Shown here: positions 24,723 to 36,648 of the stretch, in pieces
Layout of the letters: every line of letters begins with the position of its first letter
Numbering within the stretch: position 1 is the stretch's first letter
NCBI GenBank assembly: GCA_030340625.1
Contig: JAOPHQ010003130.1
Span: forward strand, 186,001 to 250,000
DNA: 64,000 bases
Source: Merluccius polli
Lineage: Eukaryota; Chordata; Actinopteri; Gadiformes; Merlucciidae
Direction: 5' to 3'
Notes under the pieces: generated by a model
The model's database searches: none
What the model saw: only the letters and a program-made list of their open reading frames with translations
Told to the model about the DNA's origin: nothing
Made by a program: the position numbers and the translations under genes

Positions 24723-27113
24723 CTCAAGGGAAGAATCAAGGTCTCCAAACACTTCTTCAAAGTCAGTTGGATTTTTTCTCAGGGTCTGGTCTGCAGGCAG
24801 TGTGTTGTCATTGTAAGACGTGATGAATTTAAAGTCACTTGTTCGAGATCCAGTGGTTAAATATGCATCATAATTATATGTGCTGCGTAAAGTTCCAGTG
24901 TCGTCCACATCTGCGTAGTTTGGAGGGAGGTAAGAGCTGGGAATAGCAACTGCTCCATCAAATAACAGTCTGGGCTTTCTCCTGCGACAAAACCTCAATC
25001 CCAGAATGATAATAATGAAAGTCAGGAAAAAGGTGGAGACGGATACCAGCGCGATGATCAGATAGGATGTTAGTTTAGAACTGCTATCTTCATAAGCCAT
25101 GTCCTTAAGCTCTGGTACTTCAGCGAAGTTATCAGAAATAAGTAAAAACATGGAACATGTAGCAGAGAGGGAGGGCTGTCCGTTATCCTTTACAGCTACT
25201 ATAATGTTCTGTTTCATGTTGTCAGAATCAGAAATGTCTCGCTGGGTCCTGATCTCCCCACTGTGCAGATCGATTTTGAAAAGTCCCGGATCAGTTGATT
25301 TAATGATATGATATGACAGCCATGCATTCTGTCCAGAGTCCTTATCAACTGCTATCACCTTGGAGACCAGAGACCCTCCTTGTGCAGCTTTGGGTACCAG
25401 TTCAGTCATGAAGGAGTTTCCCTCTGGGGCGGGGTAAAGTATCTGAGGACTGTTGTCATTTACATCCGTTATGAAGACACTCAGAGTCACGTTGCTGCTG
25501 AGCGGAGGAGAACCGTTGTCTCGTGCCATTACATAGACTTTAAAGCTCTTAAACTGTTCATAATCAAACGACCTGACACTTTGGATCAGTCCGGTGTCTC
25601 CATTAACAGATATATAAGAGGAAACTGGAGCACCGTTGACTTCGCCAGGTAACAGAGAGTAGATCACTGTACCGTTTTGTCTCCAGTCTGGGTCGCGAGC
25701 AGTGACAGCGCACAACGTGTGGCCAGGTTTGTTATTTTCAGAAACATACGCGCTGTATGACTGTTCATCAAAGACAGGTGGGTTGTCATTTACGTCAGCG
25801 ATAGAGACTTGAACGGTTTTGAACGAGGACAGAGGTGGAAAGCCCTCGTCGATAGCAGTAATTGTAATGTTATAATGAGGCATTAATTCGCGGTCTAATG
25901 TATCCGTGGTCACCAGAGAATAATAGTTTTTGATTGAAGGAATGAGTTTAAACGGGACGCTTTGCTGAATAAAGCAGCGGACCTGTCTGTTTTGCTCCGA
26001 ATCTATATCCTCCACGTTAATGATGCCGACCTCTGTACCAGGTGACACATTCTCAGGCACTGGATTGGTCAACGATTTTAAAGATATAACGGGTGCGTTG
26101 TCATTGTCGTCAGTTATAAATATAATAACTTTTGTATCTGTAGAGAGACCATACCCATCTTTGGCCTCTACATATATTTCATATTTCGATCCTTCTTCAA
26201 AGTCAATGTCACTTATTACAGTAACGTCACCCGTTGTCTGATCAAGTGAAAAAAGCTTTCGTGACTTATCAGATATTTTGCTGAATTCATAAGTCACTTC
26301 TCCATTAACACCCTCGTCTGCGTCCGTAGCGCTAACAGTAATCACATGGGTTTTCAATGGTGAGTTTTCGGGCAGACTGGCTTCATACACGGCCTGACTA
26401 AACACTGGGGCGTTATCATTAGCGTCCAACACAGTGACGTCTATGGTTAAAGTACCTGATCTCTGAGGAGAACCACCATCCAGAGCCGTTAACAATAATT
26501 TCATTTCATGTTGTTCCTCTCTGTCTAATTCTTGGTCTAAAACCAATTCGGCGTATTTGATTCCAGCACTTGTGGATTGTGTATTTAAAATAAAATGTCT
26601 ATTGTCCTGAAGAATATAGCTTTGAACGCCGTTCTGGCCTATATCTGCATCATGGGCCGCATTGACCCGATAGCGAGCTCCCTTTACAGCGGATTCTCTA
26701 ATATCAAGTTTAATTGTATCCTTCTGGAACAGTGGTGTGTTATCGTTGATGTCTTTGATATTTAGTGATATGCGATTTAATTCTAAGGGTGATTCCAATA
26801 GAAGCTCAAATTTGAGAATACACGAAGCCTTTTCTCCACAAAGCTCTTCTCTGTCTATTCTCTTCGCGACAGTCAGGTCTCCGGTACGAAGATTGACATC
26901 ACAATATCCTCTGCTATTTCGTTCCGTTTCAATACGAGCTTTGCGAGCAGTCATTCTTCCGACATCAATCCCCAGATCCTTTGCTATATTTCCAATGATA
27001 GAACCATGCTTCATCTCCTCTTGAATCGAATAGTCCAGGTCGCCATTTGTGAAGTGCAGTAAGACAATGAAAACGAAGACCAAGCCGTGTAATCCCCAAT
27101 GTCTGTAGTCCAT
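24723..27113 (-). CDS. Clustered protocadherin (gamma-like) variable exon V8, type 2
   Basis: 797 codons, ATG at 27111-27113 (an in-frame ATG at 27158 would add 15 residues before the signal peptide). Signal MDYRHWGLHGLVFVFIVLLHFTNG. EC1/EC2 junction reads DINDNTPLFQKDTIKLDIRES, with Gln for the usual Pro before KD. EC3 has EFSKISDKSRKLFSLDQTTGDVTV. Tail changes are NYADVDDTGT (Gly to Asp), KFITSYND and DSSLE at the exon end, so the donor context is CTTGAG|GTAAAC (24717-24722). SDNFAEVPEL replaces SDNLAEVPEL after EC6. Promoter and upstream flank are almost the same as those of V10 and V14. Confidence 0.95.
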
Positions 27114-27318
27114 TTTGGTACAAAAGCAGTACAATACACACTCGTCAATCGTACTCAAACTAGTTTAAGCTACACCTGATCGAAGCAACCGGACTTAAGT
27201 CGGTCTACTCCCTACTGGTTTCCGACATTGGTGTGCGTGCATTCGCGAGCCTTGGCTTTGTGCTCGGGTCCGTCAATAAACTCTGTGGACTTCAGGGTCG
27301 GTATCGTAGTGCTTTGCT

Positions 27319-27334
27319 GGTCTATAGTGACACC
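27319..27334 (-). promoter_or_regulatory. CSE-like promoter element of V8, CACT class
   Basis: Sense GGTGTCACTATAGACC, 206 bp before the ATG. The second CSE-like half (27300-27311) has also lost its CpG (GTAGTG on the plus strand). Confidence 0.72.
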
Positions 27335-27499
27335 GTGAGTATACCAGAGATATGACACATCACGCGTGTACATGCAGTCCATTTACTCAACATATTATGA
27401 AGATATTTGGAATTATAGGGACAAAAACACGTACTTACAATACAAAGACAAAGCCGTATGTGCTTTAAAAGGTAAAAAGATTCAAGGTCATTATGAAAT

Positions 27500-27520
27500 G
27501 TCAGCGTTTCGGACAGCGAC
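27500..27520 (+). promoter_or_regulatory. RE1/NRSE-like site upstream of V8, left half weak
   Basis: The right half CGGACAGCGAC is good and the left half TCAGCGTTT is degraded; 15 of 21 by hand, 387 bp before the ATG. Confidence 0.45.
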
Positions 27521-28153
27521 ATAGTGAATCTTATGCTTTACGTCAGCATGACAGAACTGTAATGTTTCGACTGCAACCTTTTTACTTTTTTTTTCAAGAA
27601 ACACGTCAAAGTTGAATTATTCAGTTAGTATTTTTAAATCTACTAGCATATAACATATATCATTTGGTAATGCTCATATGACAACTTAATTCTTTACTGC
27701 AGTAGGGATTAATAGCAACATTTTTTCATATGAAATACATTTATTCCAAATGAAAAGGGAATCTGTATCTCTGCCACACAGATATTGTAGATCTATTTCT
27801 CATCCAAATTCTTTCACCATTCTTATAATTATTATTGTAAAACATATTCCAAGTCCTGCTTAAAATATGCATGCAACTATTGAGTATGTGAATACAATTC
27901 AGGGCTCAAGTACTTAAAAAAACACACTGGTAGTTATTAAGCGAAACACAGAATTCTGCATCATGTGTACTTGAGGAAAACAGTTTTCATGCAATGAGGT
28001 CAATGCCTTCAAGTATGTAACAGAAGTCATTATGAACCACAAACCACATTGTATTCAGATGTCTGTAAGATCATTCTATACTGTACTGGACAAGACAAGC
28101 ATCATCACAAGTATCATAGGTGACCCTTGTAAATGTTTGGGGGAAAAGTATAT

Positions 28154-28497
28154 AAGATAAGATAATATAAAATAAACATGTATTAATCCCCGGAGGAAAA
28201 TGTAGGTGTCAAAGAAGCAACAGCAATGAGAATGAAAACAGGAGAGGTACAGGTAAGATTAAGAGTACAGAACCAAACCAAGATGATACAAATACAAATA
28301 TAAATAACAATACAAATAAAGATAAAGTAAAACACTGAGCAGCTCGCCCTAGATATCTGCACTGGATCTCTGAAAGCGTGAATGAGTGAATGTACAGTCT
28401 GTCAATAAATAGTCTCAGTCTATCAATCTCTGTCGATCAATAGATATGAATGTACATATCAAATGAGTAAATATATGATGAATGATGTTATGATGTA
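28154..28497 (-). mobile_element. Non-LTR retroposon 3'-end remnant (V9-V8 spacer)
   Basis: On the minus strand it ends CCGGGGATTAATAC followed by an AT-rich tail with TTATCTTATC, the usual 3' end of teleost non-LTR elements (…GGGGAT(C/T)AATAAAG plus short tandem tail). Absent from the otherwise alignable V7-V6 and V13-V12 spacers, which defines its limits to within about ten bases. Confidence 0.6.
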
Positions 28498-28655
28498 GTA
28501 TTTAAGCGTTTTGCAGTTATTTTAATCAGAAGTGACTTACAGTGGATTCAGATACATGTCAGAAAGGAGCAGCTTAAGCATCTTCCTTAAGGATGCCTAC
28601 AGGTTAGGCTGCACACCCACACACCAAAGCCACCATATAATCCAGCCTCACATGT
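28498..28655. repeat. Teleost dispersed repeat, 5' part decayed (V9-V8 spacer)
   Basis: AGAAGTGACTTACAGTGGAT to the TCCTTAAGGATGCCTACAGG segment aligns with 20641-20860; its beginning is decayed where the retroposon remnant abuts it. Confidence 0.45.
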
Positions 28656-28789
28656 TTGAGTATGTTTGTGTTCGAAAAGGAAATCACAAAAAGAATGAAT
28701 GAACAAATTAATAATGGCAATATAACAATTGCTGTTTCACTTTGGTGGATGACTCAACATACCAATAAGAAACTGAAGAGTCAGCCTAC

Positions 28790-31177
28790 CTCTGGAGAAG
28801 AATCAAGGTCTCCAAACACTTCCTCAAAGTCAGTTGGATTTTTTCTCAGGGTCTGGTCTGCAGGCAGTGTGGTGTCATTGTAAGACGTGACAAATTTAAA
28901 GTCACTTGTTCTAGATCCAGTGGTTAAATACGCATCATAATTATATGTGCTGCGTAAAGTCCCAGTGCCATCCACATCTGCATAGTTTGGAGGGAGGTAA
29001 GAGCTGGGAATAGCAACCGCTCCATCAAATAACAGTCTGGGCTTTCTCCTGCGACAAAACCTCAATCCCAGAATGATAATAATGAAAGTCAGGAAAAAGG
29101 TGGAGACAGATACCAGTGCGATGATCAGATAAGACGTTAATTTAGAACTGCTGTCTTCATAAGCCATATCCTTAAGCTCTGGTACTTCAGCCAAGTTATC
29201 AGAAATAAGTAGAAACATGGAACATGTAGCAGAGAGGGAGGGCTGTCCGTTATCCTTTACAGCTACTATAATGTTCTGTTTCATGTTGTCAGAATCAGAA
29301 ATGTCTCGCTTGGTCCTGAGCTCCCCACTGTGCAGATCAATTTTGAAAAGTCCCGGATCAGTGGATTTAATGATATGATAGGACAGCCATGCGTTCTGTC
29401 CAGAGTCCCCATCAACTGCTATCACCTTGGAGACCAGAGACCCTGCTTGTGCAGCTTTGGGTACCAGTTCAGTCATGAAGGAGTTTCCCTCTGGGGCGGG
29501 GTAAAGTATCTGAGGAGTGTTGTCATTTACATCCGTTATGAAGACACTCACAGTCACGTTGCTGCTGAGTGGAGGAGAGCCGTTGTCTCGTGCCATTAAA
29601 TACACTTTAAAGCTCTTAAACTGTTCATAATCAAACGACCTGACACTTTGGATCACTCCGGTGTCTCCATTAACAGATATATAAGAGGAAACTGGAGCAC
29701 CGTTGACTTCACCAGGTAACAGAGAATAGATCACTGTACCGTTTTGTCTCCAGTCTGGGTCATGGGCCTTAACAGAACACAGGCTGTGGCCAGGTTTGTT
29801 GTTTTCAGTGACATAGCTGCTATACGACTGTTCCTCAAACACAGGTGGGTTGTCATTGACGTCAGCTATTGAGATGTGAACAAATTTCACTGACGACAGA
29901 GGAGGAGAGCCCTCATCGGTGGCGGATATTGTAATATTGTATTCAGACAATAGTTCCCTGTCTAGTTTATCAGTTGTTACCAAAGAATAATAGTTTTTAA
30001 TTGAAGGAATAAGTTTAAAAGGAACATGTTGCTGAAGAGAACATCTCACTTTGCGGTTTTTATCTGAATCTCTATCCTGCACGTTAATAAGGCCCACCTC
30101 TGTACCAGGTGATGCGTTTTCTGGTACTGGATTGGTTACTGATTTCAAGGCAATCACAGGGGTATTGTCATTAACATCGCTAATACTTATAATTACTTTA
30201 GTATCAGAGGAAATACCAAATCCATCTTTTGCCTGCACAAATAATTCATATTTTGAGCCCTCCTCAAAATCTATGTCACCTGAAACAAATATCTCTCCAG
30301 TCTGTCGATCAAGTGAAAACAATTTTCTCGTTTTATCAGATAACCTGCTAAGTCCATATGTAACTTCACCATTAACACCCTCGTCCGCGTCAGTAGCGCT
30401 AACAGTAATCACGTGGGTTTTCAACGGGGAGTTTTCAGGCAGACTGGCTTCATACACGGCCTGACTAAACACTGGGGCGTTATCATTAGCGTCCAACACG
30501 ATTACGTGTATGACTGCTGTGCCTGATCTCTGAGGAGAGCCACCATCCAGGGCAGTGAGCAATAATTTAATGTCTTGCTGCTCCTCTCTGTCTAACTCCT
30601 TATCGATAATTAATTCGCCATATTTACTACCAGCACTTGTCGTTTGTAAATTCAAAGCAAAATTGTTATTCCGTTGCAGAGTGTAACTTTGAACACCGTT
30701 TTGGCCTATATCTTCATCATGAGCCGCATCAACGCGATACCGAGCTCCTTTGACAGCAGATTCACTGATTTCCAGCTTGATCATATCCGTCGGGAACCTC
30801 GGTGCATTATCGTTTATGTCTTGTATCTGTAGTGACACACGGTGTAATTCTAAGGGAGACTCCATAAGCAGCTCGAATTTAAGAACACATGAAGGTTTTT
30901 CTCCGCATTGTTCCTCTCTGTCGATTCTCTCTGAAACAATGAGCTCTCCGCTACGAAGGCTGACATCACAAAACCTCCGCTCGTTTTCTTCTGTTTCAAT
31001 GCGAGCCTTCCTAGCAGATAATATGTCCAATGTAAGTCCCAGGTCCTTGGCGATATTCCCAATAACAGATCCGAGCTTCATCTCTTCTTGAATAGAATAG
31101 CTCAGGTCGCCATGAACGTAATGCAGCGCAGATAATAAAAATAAAAACGCGCAAAGACCCATCCCGTTGTATCCCAT
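28790..31177 (-). CDS. Clustered protocadherin (gamma-like) variable exon V9, type 1
   Basis: 796 codons, ATG at 31175-31177; an in-frame ATG at 31228 would add 17 residues before the signal peptide and is disfavoured. Signal MGYNGMGLCAFLFLLSALHYVHG. EC1 has EENERRFC (Glu for Gln). EC2 is its own version (SYTLQRNNNFALNLQTTS, SGTAVIHVIVLDAND). EC3 reads GLSRLSDKTRKLF. EC6 has KAAQAGSLVSKV and ELRTKRDISDSD. The tail has SYNDTTLPADQ. Ends GAG before GTAGGC (28784-28789). The 3' flank matches V11 and V15, including a shared retroposon remnant about 300-640 bp beyond the donor. Confidence 0.95.
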
Positions 31178-31379
31178 CCTTATAAAAATACAGTAGTATA
31201 GGATAGAGAGGTTCGGGAGTGCTAACAACGTCGGCCTACTAAAGAAATAGATTTTATCTAAGAACGGAAAGACCGTCGGCCTTTAGTGCCGCTAGTCGAC
31301 GAATCCAGCTTTGTGCATCTCGCGTCAATTGGTGGTGGGTGGAAAGGCTGACGATTATATTCTGTTATAGTCTATTGCA

Positions 31380-31395
31380 GGTGCATAGCGACACC
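31380..31395 (-). promoter_or_regulatory. CSE-like promoter element of V9, CGCT class
   Basis: Sense GGTGTCGCTATGCACC, 203 bp before the ATG, with adjacent TGACTCA and an exact CACCC-type box at 31331-31343. Confidence 0.8.
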
Positions 31396-31659
31396 TTGAG
31401 TCATCAGGAAGTATAACACAATGAGAGTGGCTGTAACTCATGTAACACCAAATGCTATTCAATTCACTTGTCCTTATTTCTCCTTTTTTTAAATAATATT
31501 GGGACTTAGTTGGTAATACAACAAATGGTGCCATATGTGCACCGTATGGAATTGATAATTGACAAATTCTACCCAATGAAAAAATGTTTACATCATGGAA
31601 TGGTTGGCCCACATAATATCCATGACGACTCTGTAATGGGATAAAGGATTCAAAGCCAT

Positions 31660-31680
31660 TCCAGAACCACGGAGAGCGAC
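31660..31680 (+). promoter_or_regulatory. RE1/NRSE-like site upstream of V9
   Basis: AGAACC-AC-GGAGAGCG, 17 of 21 by hand, 483 bp before the ATG. Confidence 0.62.
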
Positions 31681-32476
31681 ACAGCATGCAGTTGCAGGGA
31701 CATAAGCAGGGACCATAGCATTAGACAGAGCAACGCAGACCATACAACACCTCTAAGTCAGTCCTCCACAAAGTGTAGCAGTAACATAGTGGTTGGAGCA
31801 ACAATAGTGGCAGAAGAAATTCCTTGCATTACACATAAAACTATGCAGAATCAATGTTGAAGAATCCAAATACTCAACAACAAAGTGGGACGATGGTGAG
31901 GGACCTTTCACACAGAAGGTTATAGGCAGACGAAGACCACAAATAATACTGCATAGCAACTAAACAGGATATTTTAAGTAACAGTATTTTCTGGGATAAC
32001 TTGAACACTCTAACAAGTTAGTTCTGCTCATGCGTTCCACAAAGTCCAGTGAAAGATATATGTCCCAAACATTGTAGTAAGAGGAAACACTTACAATGTC
32101 AAATTAACTTTTCTTTGCCACCTTCTGAACAGAAGTTTAGGTGCTGTATAGCACAAGTAGACAAGGGTTGTACAACATAAATTGCTTCTTCTTTGACAAA
32201 CTACTTTGTTTCATACCATAAGGAAATAGATAAATGTACCAAATTATTGGACTATGAATAGGAATGCAACATAAAAATAACCTCTACTTTATACTCAATT
32301 CAATAATTATATCACTGTGTGGGCCTGCAAAGACAATATTGTTTAAAAAACAAATCGCGTGCATGAGTGTCTTACACCAACAGTTTTCTTAATAGAAATG
32401 TGACAGCTGGATGACGGAAGCTAAATTATGTAAAATAGATGAGCTGCATTGGTGAGACACACCAATGCACCAACAA

Positions 32477-32528
32477 ACACACACACACACACACACACAC
32501 GTACACACACACACACACACACAAACAC
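32477..32528. repeat. CA/TG microsatellite near the V10 donor
   Basis: Two CA tracts split by one GTA, about 52 bp. In the pre-mRNA this is a UG repeat starting about 30 nt after the donor. Confidence 0.9.
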
Positions 32529-32561
32529 ATACATATATTTAAAAATAATGTCTATGTTTAC

Positions 32562-34952
32562 CTCAGGGGAAGAATCAAGGTCTCCAAACACTTCTTCAAA
32601 GTCAGTTGGATTTTTTCTCAGGGTCTGGTCTGCAGGCAGTGTGTTGTCATTATAAGACGTGACGAATTTAAAATCACTTGTTCTAGATCCAGTGGTTAAA
32701 TACGCATCATAATTATATGTGCTGCGTAAAGTCCCAGTGCCGTCCACGTCTGCGTAGTTTGGAGGGAGATAAGAGCTGGGAATGGCAACCGCTCCATCAA
32801 ATAACAGTCTGGGCTTTCTCCTCCGACAAAACCTCAATCCCAGAATGATAATAATGAAAGTCAGGAAAAAGGTGGAGACAGATACCAGTGCGATGATCAG
32901 ATAGGATGTTAATTTAGAACTGCTATCTTCATAAGCCATATCCTTAAGCTCTGGTACTTCAGCCAAGTTATCAGAAATAAGTAAAAACATGGAACATGTA
33001 GCAGAGAGGGAGGGCTGTCCGTTATCCTTTACAGCTACTATAATGTTCTGTTTCATGTTGTCAGAATCAGAAATGTCCCGCTGGGTCCTGATCTCCCCAC
33101 TGTGCAGATCGATTTTGAAAAGTCCCGGATCAGTGGATTTAATGATATTATAGGACAGCCAAGCGTTCTGTCCAGAGTCCCCATCAACTGCTATCACCTT
33201 GGAGACCAGAGACCCTCCTTGTGCAGCTTTGGGTACCAGTTCAGTCATGAAGGAGTTTCCCTCTGGGGCGGGGTAAAGTACCTGAGGAGTGTTGTCATTT
33301 ACATCCATTATGAAGACACTCAGAGTCACGTTGCTGCTGAGCGGAGGAGAACCGTTGTCTCGTGCCATTACATAGACTTTAAAGCTCGTAAACTGTTCAT
33401 AATCAAAGGACCTGACACTTTGGATCACTCCGGTGTCTCCATGAACAGATAGATAAGAGGAAACTGGAGCACCGTTGACTTCGCCAGGTAAAAGAGAATA
33501 GATAACTGTACCGTTTTGTCTCCAGTCTGGGTCGCGAGCAGTGACAGCGCACAACGTGTGGCCAGGTTTGTTATTTTCAGAAACATACGCGCTGTATGAC
33601 TGTTCATCAAAGACAGGTGGGTTGTCATTTACGTCAGCGATAGAGACTTGAACGGTTTTGAACGAGGACAGAGGTGGAGAGCCCTCGTCGATAGCAGTAA
33701 TTGTAATGTTATAATTAGGCATTAATTCGCGGTCTAATGTATCCGTGGTCACCAGAGAGTAATAGTTTTTGATTGAAGGAATGAGTTTAAACGGGACGCT
33801 TTGCTGAATAAAGCAGCGGACCTGTCTGTTTTGTTCAGAATCCTTATCTTGGACATTAATGATGCCGACCTCTGTACCAGGTGACACATTCTCAGGCACT
33901 GGATTGGTCAACGATTTTAATGATATAATGGGTGCGTTGTCATTGTCGTCAGTTATAAATATAATAACTTTTGTACCTGTTGATAGACCATACCCATCTT
34001 TGGCCTCTACATATATTTCATATTTCGATCCTTCTTCAAAGTCGATGTCACCTATTATAGTAACGTCACCCGTTTTCTGATCAAGTGAAAAAAGCTTTCG
34101 TGACTTATCAGACATTTTGCTAAATTCATATGTCACTTCTCCATTAATACCGTCGTCTGCGTCCGTAGCGCTAACAGTAATCACATGGGTTTTCAATGGT
34201 GAGTTTTCGGGCAGACTGGCTTCATACACGGCCTGACTAAACACTGGGGCGTTATCATTAGCGTCCAACACAGTGACGTCTATTGTTAAAGTACCTGATC
34301 TCTGAGGAGAACCACCATCCAGAGCCGTTAACAATAATTTCATTTCATGTTGTTCCTCTCTGTCTAATTCTTGGTCTAAAACCAATTCGGCGTATTTGAT
34401 TCCAGCACTTGTGGATTGTGTATTTAAAATAAAATGTCTATTGTCCTGAAGAATATAGCTTTGAACGCCGTTCTGGCCTATATCTGCATCATGGGCCGCG
34501 TTGACGCGATAGCGAGCTCCTTTGTCAGCTGACTCGCCAATTTCAAGTTTAATTGCATCCTTCGGGAAAAGTGGTGCATTATCGTTGATGTCTTTGATAT
34601 TTAGTGATATGCGATTTAATTCTAAGGGTGATTCCAACAGAAGCTCAAATTTGAGAATACACGAAGCCTTTTCTCCACAAAGCTCTTCTCTGTCTATTCT
34701 CTTCGCGACAGTCAGGTCTCCGGTACGAAGATTGATATCACAGTGTCCGATGTTATTTTCTTCCGTTTCAATACGAGCTTTGCGAGCAGTCATTCTTCCG
34801 ACATCAATCCCCAAATCCTTTGCTATATTTCCAATGATAGAACCATGCTTCACCTCCTCCTGAATCGAATAGTCCAGGTCGCCATTTGTGAAGTGCAGTA
34901 AGACAATGACAACGAAGACCAAGCCGCGGAAATCCCAATGTCTGTAGTCCAT
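32562..34952 (-). CDS. Clustered protocadherin (gamma-like) variable exon V10, type 2
   Basis: 797 codons, ATG at 34950-34952; signal MDYRHWDFRGLVFVVIVLLHFTNG. Mature start DLDYSIQEEVKHGS has Val for the otherwise invariant Met. EC1 carries ETEENNIGHCDINLRTGDL, shared only with V14. EC2 starts LEIGESADKGARYRVNAAHD and EC3 has ADDGINGEV with STGTKVIIF. The EC4 segment is NVQDKDSEQN where V6, V8 and V12 have NVEDIDSEQN. Donor GAG|GTAAAC at 32556-32561. Open reading continues through the intron into a CA/TG microsatellite; those 46 codons are read-through, not protein. Confidence 0.95.
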
Positions 34953-35163
34953 TTTGGTACAAAAGCAGTACAACACACACTCGTCAATCGTACTCAAACT
35001 AGTTTACAGTTAAGCTACACCTGATCGAAGCAACCGGACTTAAGTCGGTCTACTCCCTACTGGTTTCCGACATTGGTGTGCGTGCATTCGCGAGCCTCAG
35101 CTTTGTGCTCGGGTCCGTCAATAAACTCTGTGGACTTTAGGGTCGGTATCATAGTGCTTTGCT

Positions 35164-35179
35164 GGTCTATAGTGACACC
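35164..35179 (-). promoter_or_regulatory. CSE-like promoter element of V10, CACT class
   Basis: Sense GGTGTCACTATAGACC, 212 bp before the ATG; flanks nearly the same as V8. Confidence 0.72.
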
Positions 35180-35344
35180 GTGAGTATACCAGAGATATGA
35201 CACATCACGCGTGTACATGCAGTCCATTTACTCAACATATTATGAAGATATTTGGAATTATAGGAACACAAACACGTCATTACAATACAAAGACAAAGCC
35301 GTATGTGCTTTAAAAGGTAAAAAGATTCAGGGTCATTATAAAAT

Positions 35345-35365
35345 GTCAGCTTTTCGGACAGCGAA
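35345..35365 (+). promoter_or_regulatory. RE1/NRSE-like site upstream of V10, left half weak
   Basis: Right half CGGACAGCG intact, left half TCAGCTTTT degraded; 14 of 21 by hand, 393 bp before the ATG. Confidence 0.42.
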
Positions 35366-36009
35366 ATAGTGAATCTTATGCTTTACGTCAGTATGACGGA
35401 ACTGTAATGTTTCGACTGCAACCTCTTTTCTTTTTTTTTTTCAAGAAACACGTCAAAGTTGAATTATTCAGTTATTATTTTTAAATCTATTAGCATATAA
35501 CATATATCATTTGGTAATGCTCATATGACAACTACATTCTTTACTGCAGTAGGGATTAATAGCAACATTTTTTCATATGAAATACATTTATTCCAAATGA
35601 AAAGGGAATCTGTATCTCTGCCACACAGATATTGTAGATCTATTTCTCATCCAAATTTGTTCACCATTCTTATAATTATTATTGTAAAACGTATTCCAAG
35701 TCCTGCTTAAAATATGCATGCAACTATTGAGTATGTGAATACAATTCAGGGCTTAAAAAAAGTAAGTACTTAAAAAAACACACTGGTAGTTATTAAGCGA
35801 AACACAGAATTCTGCATCATGTGTACTTCAGGAAAAAAGTTTTCATGCAATGAGGTCAATGCCTTCAAGTATGTAACAGAAGTCATTATGAACCACAAAC
35901 CAAATTGTATTCAGATGTCTGTAAGATCATTCTATACTGTACTAGACAAGACAAGCATCATCACAAGTATCATGGTGACCCTTGTAAATGTTTGGGGAAG
36001 GAGTATATA

Positions 36010-36358
36010 AGATAAAATAATATAAAATAAACATATATTAATCCCCGGAGGAAAATGTAGGTGTCAAAGGAGCAACAGCAATGAGAATGAAAACAGGAGA
36101 GGTACAGGTAAGATTAAGAGTACAGAACCAAACCAAGATAATACAAATACAAATATAAATAAGAATACAAATAAAGATAAAGTAAAACACTGAGCAGATC
36201 GCCCTAGATATCTGCACTGGATCTCTGAAAGAGTGAATGAGTGAATGTATGTACAGTCTGTCAATAAATAGTCTCAGTCTATCAATCTCTGTCGATCAAT
36301 AGATATGAATGTACATATCAAATGAGTAAATATATGACGAATGATGTTATGATGTAGT
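36010..36358 (-). mobile_element. Non-LTR retroposon 3'-end remnant (V11-V10 spacer)
   Basis: Near copy of 28154-28497 at the same place relative to the exons, carried by segmental duplication and not an independent insertion. Confidence 0.6.
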
Positions 36359-36515
36359 ATTTAATCGTTTTGCAGTTATTTTAATCAGAAGTGACTTACA
36401 GTGGATTCAGATACATGTCATGAAGGAGCAGCTTAACCATCTTCCTTAAGGATGCCTACAGGTTAGGCTGCACACCCACACACCAAAGCCACCATATAAT
36501 CCAGCCTCACATGTT
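36359..36515. repeat. Teleost dispersed repeat, 5' part decayed (V11-V10 spacer)
   Basis: Copy of 28498-28655. Confidence 0.45.
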
Positions 36516-36648
36516 TGAGTATGTTTGTGTTCGAAAAGGAAATCACAAAAAGAATGAATGAACAAATTAATAATGGCAATATAAAAATTGCTGTTTCACT
36601 TTGGTGGATGACTCAACATACCAATAAGAAACTCAAGAGTCAGCCTAC

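Larger units (their letters stand above)
27114..28789. other. Spacer V9-V8 ('beta' spacer): V8 promoter and V9 intron side
   Basis: V8 CSE and RE1-like site, retroposon remnant (28154-28497) and dispersed repeat. Nearly the same as the V11-V10 spacer. No gene. Confidence 0.7.
31178..32561. other. Spacer V10-V9 ('x' spacer): V9 promoter and V10 intron side
   Basis: V9 CSE and RE1-like site, distal block, and a long CA/TG repeat close to the V10 donor. Copy of the V8-V7 spacer. Confidence 0.7.
34953..36648. other. Spacer V11-V10 ('beta' spacer): V10 promoter and V11 intron side
   Basis: V10 CSE and RE1-like site, retroposon remnant (36010-36358) and dispersed repeat. Copy of the V9-V8 spacer. 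Confidence 0.7.

Noticed and set aside
27192..27201. GACTTAAGTC palindrome in type 2 5' untranslated regions
   Set aside because: Ten-base palindrome kept only among recently duplicated copies (V6 and V12 read GACTGAAGTC); no evidence of function.
32424..32561. Extension of V10 coding through the TG repeat
   Set aside because: A good GTAAAC donor at the position shared by all exons ends the coding part; the repeat reads open only because TG repeats lack stops in that frame.
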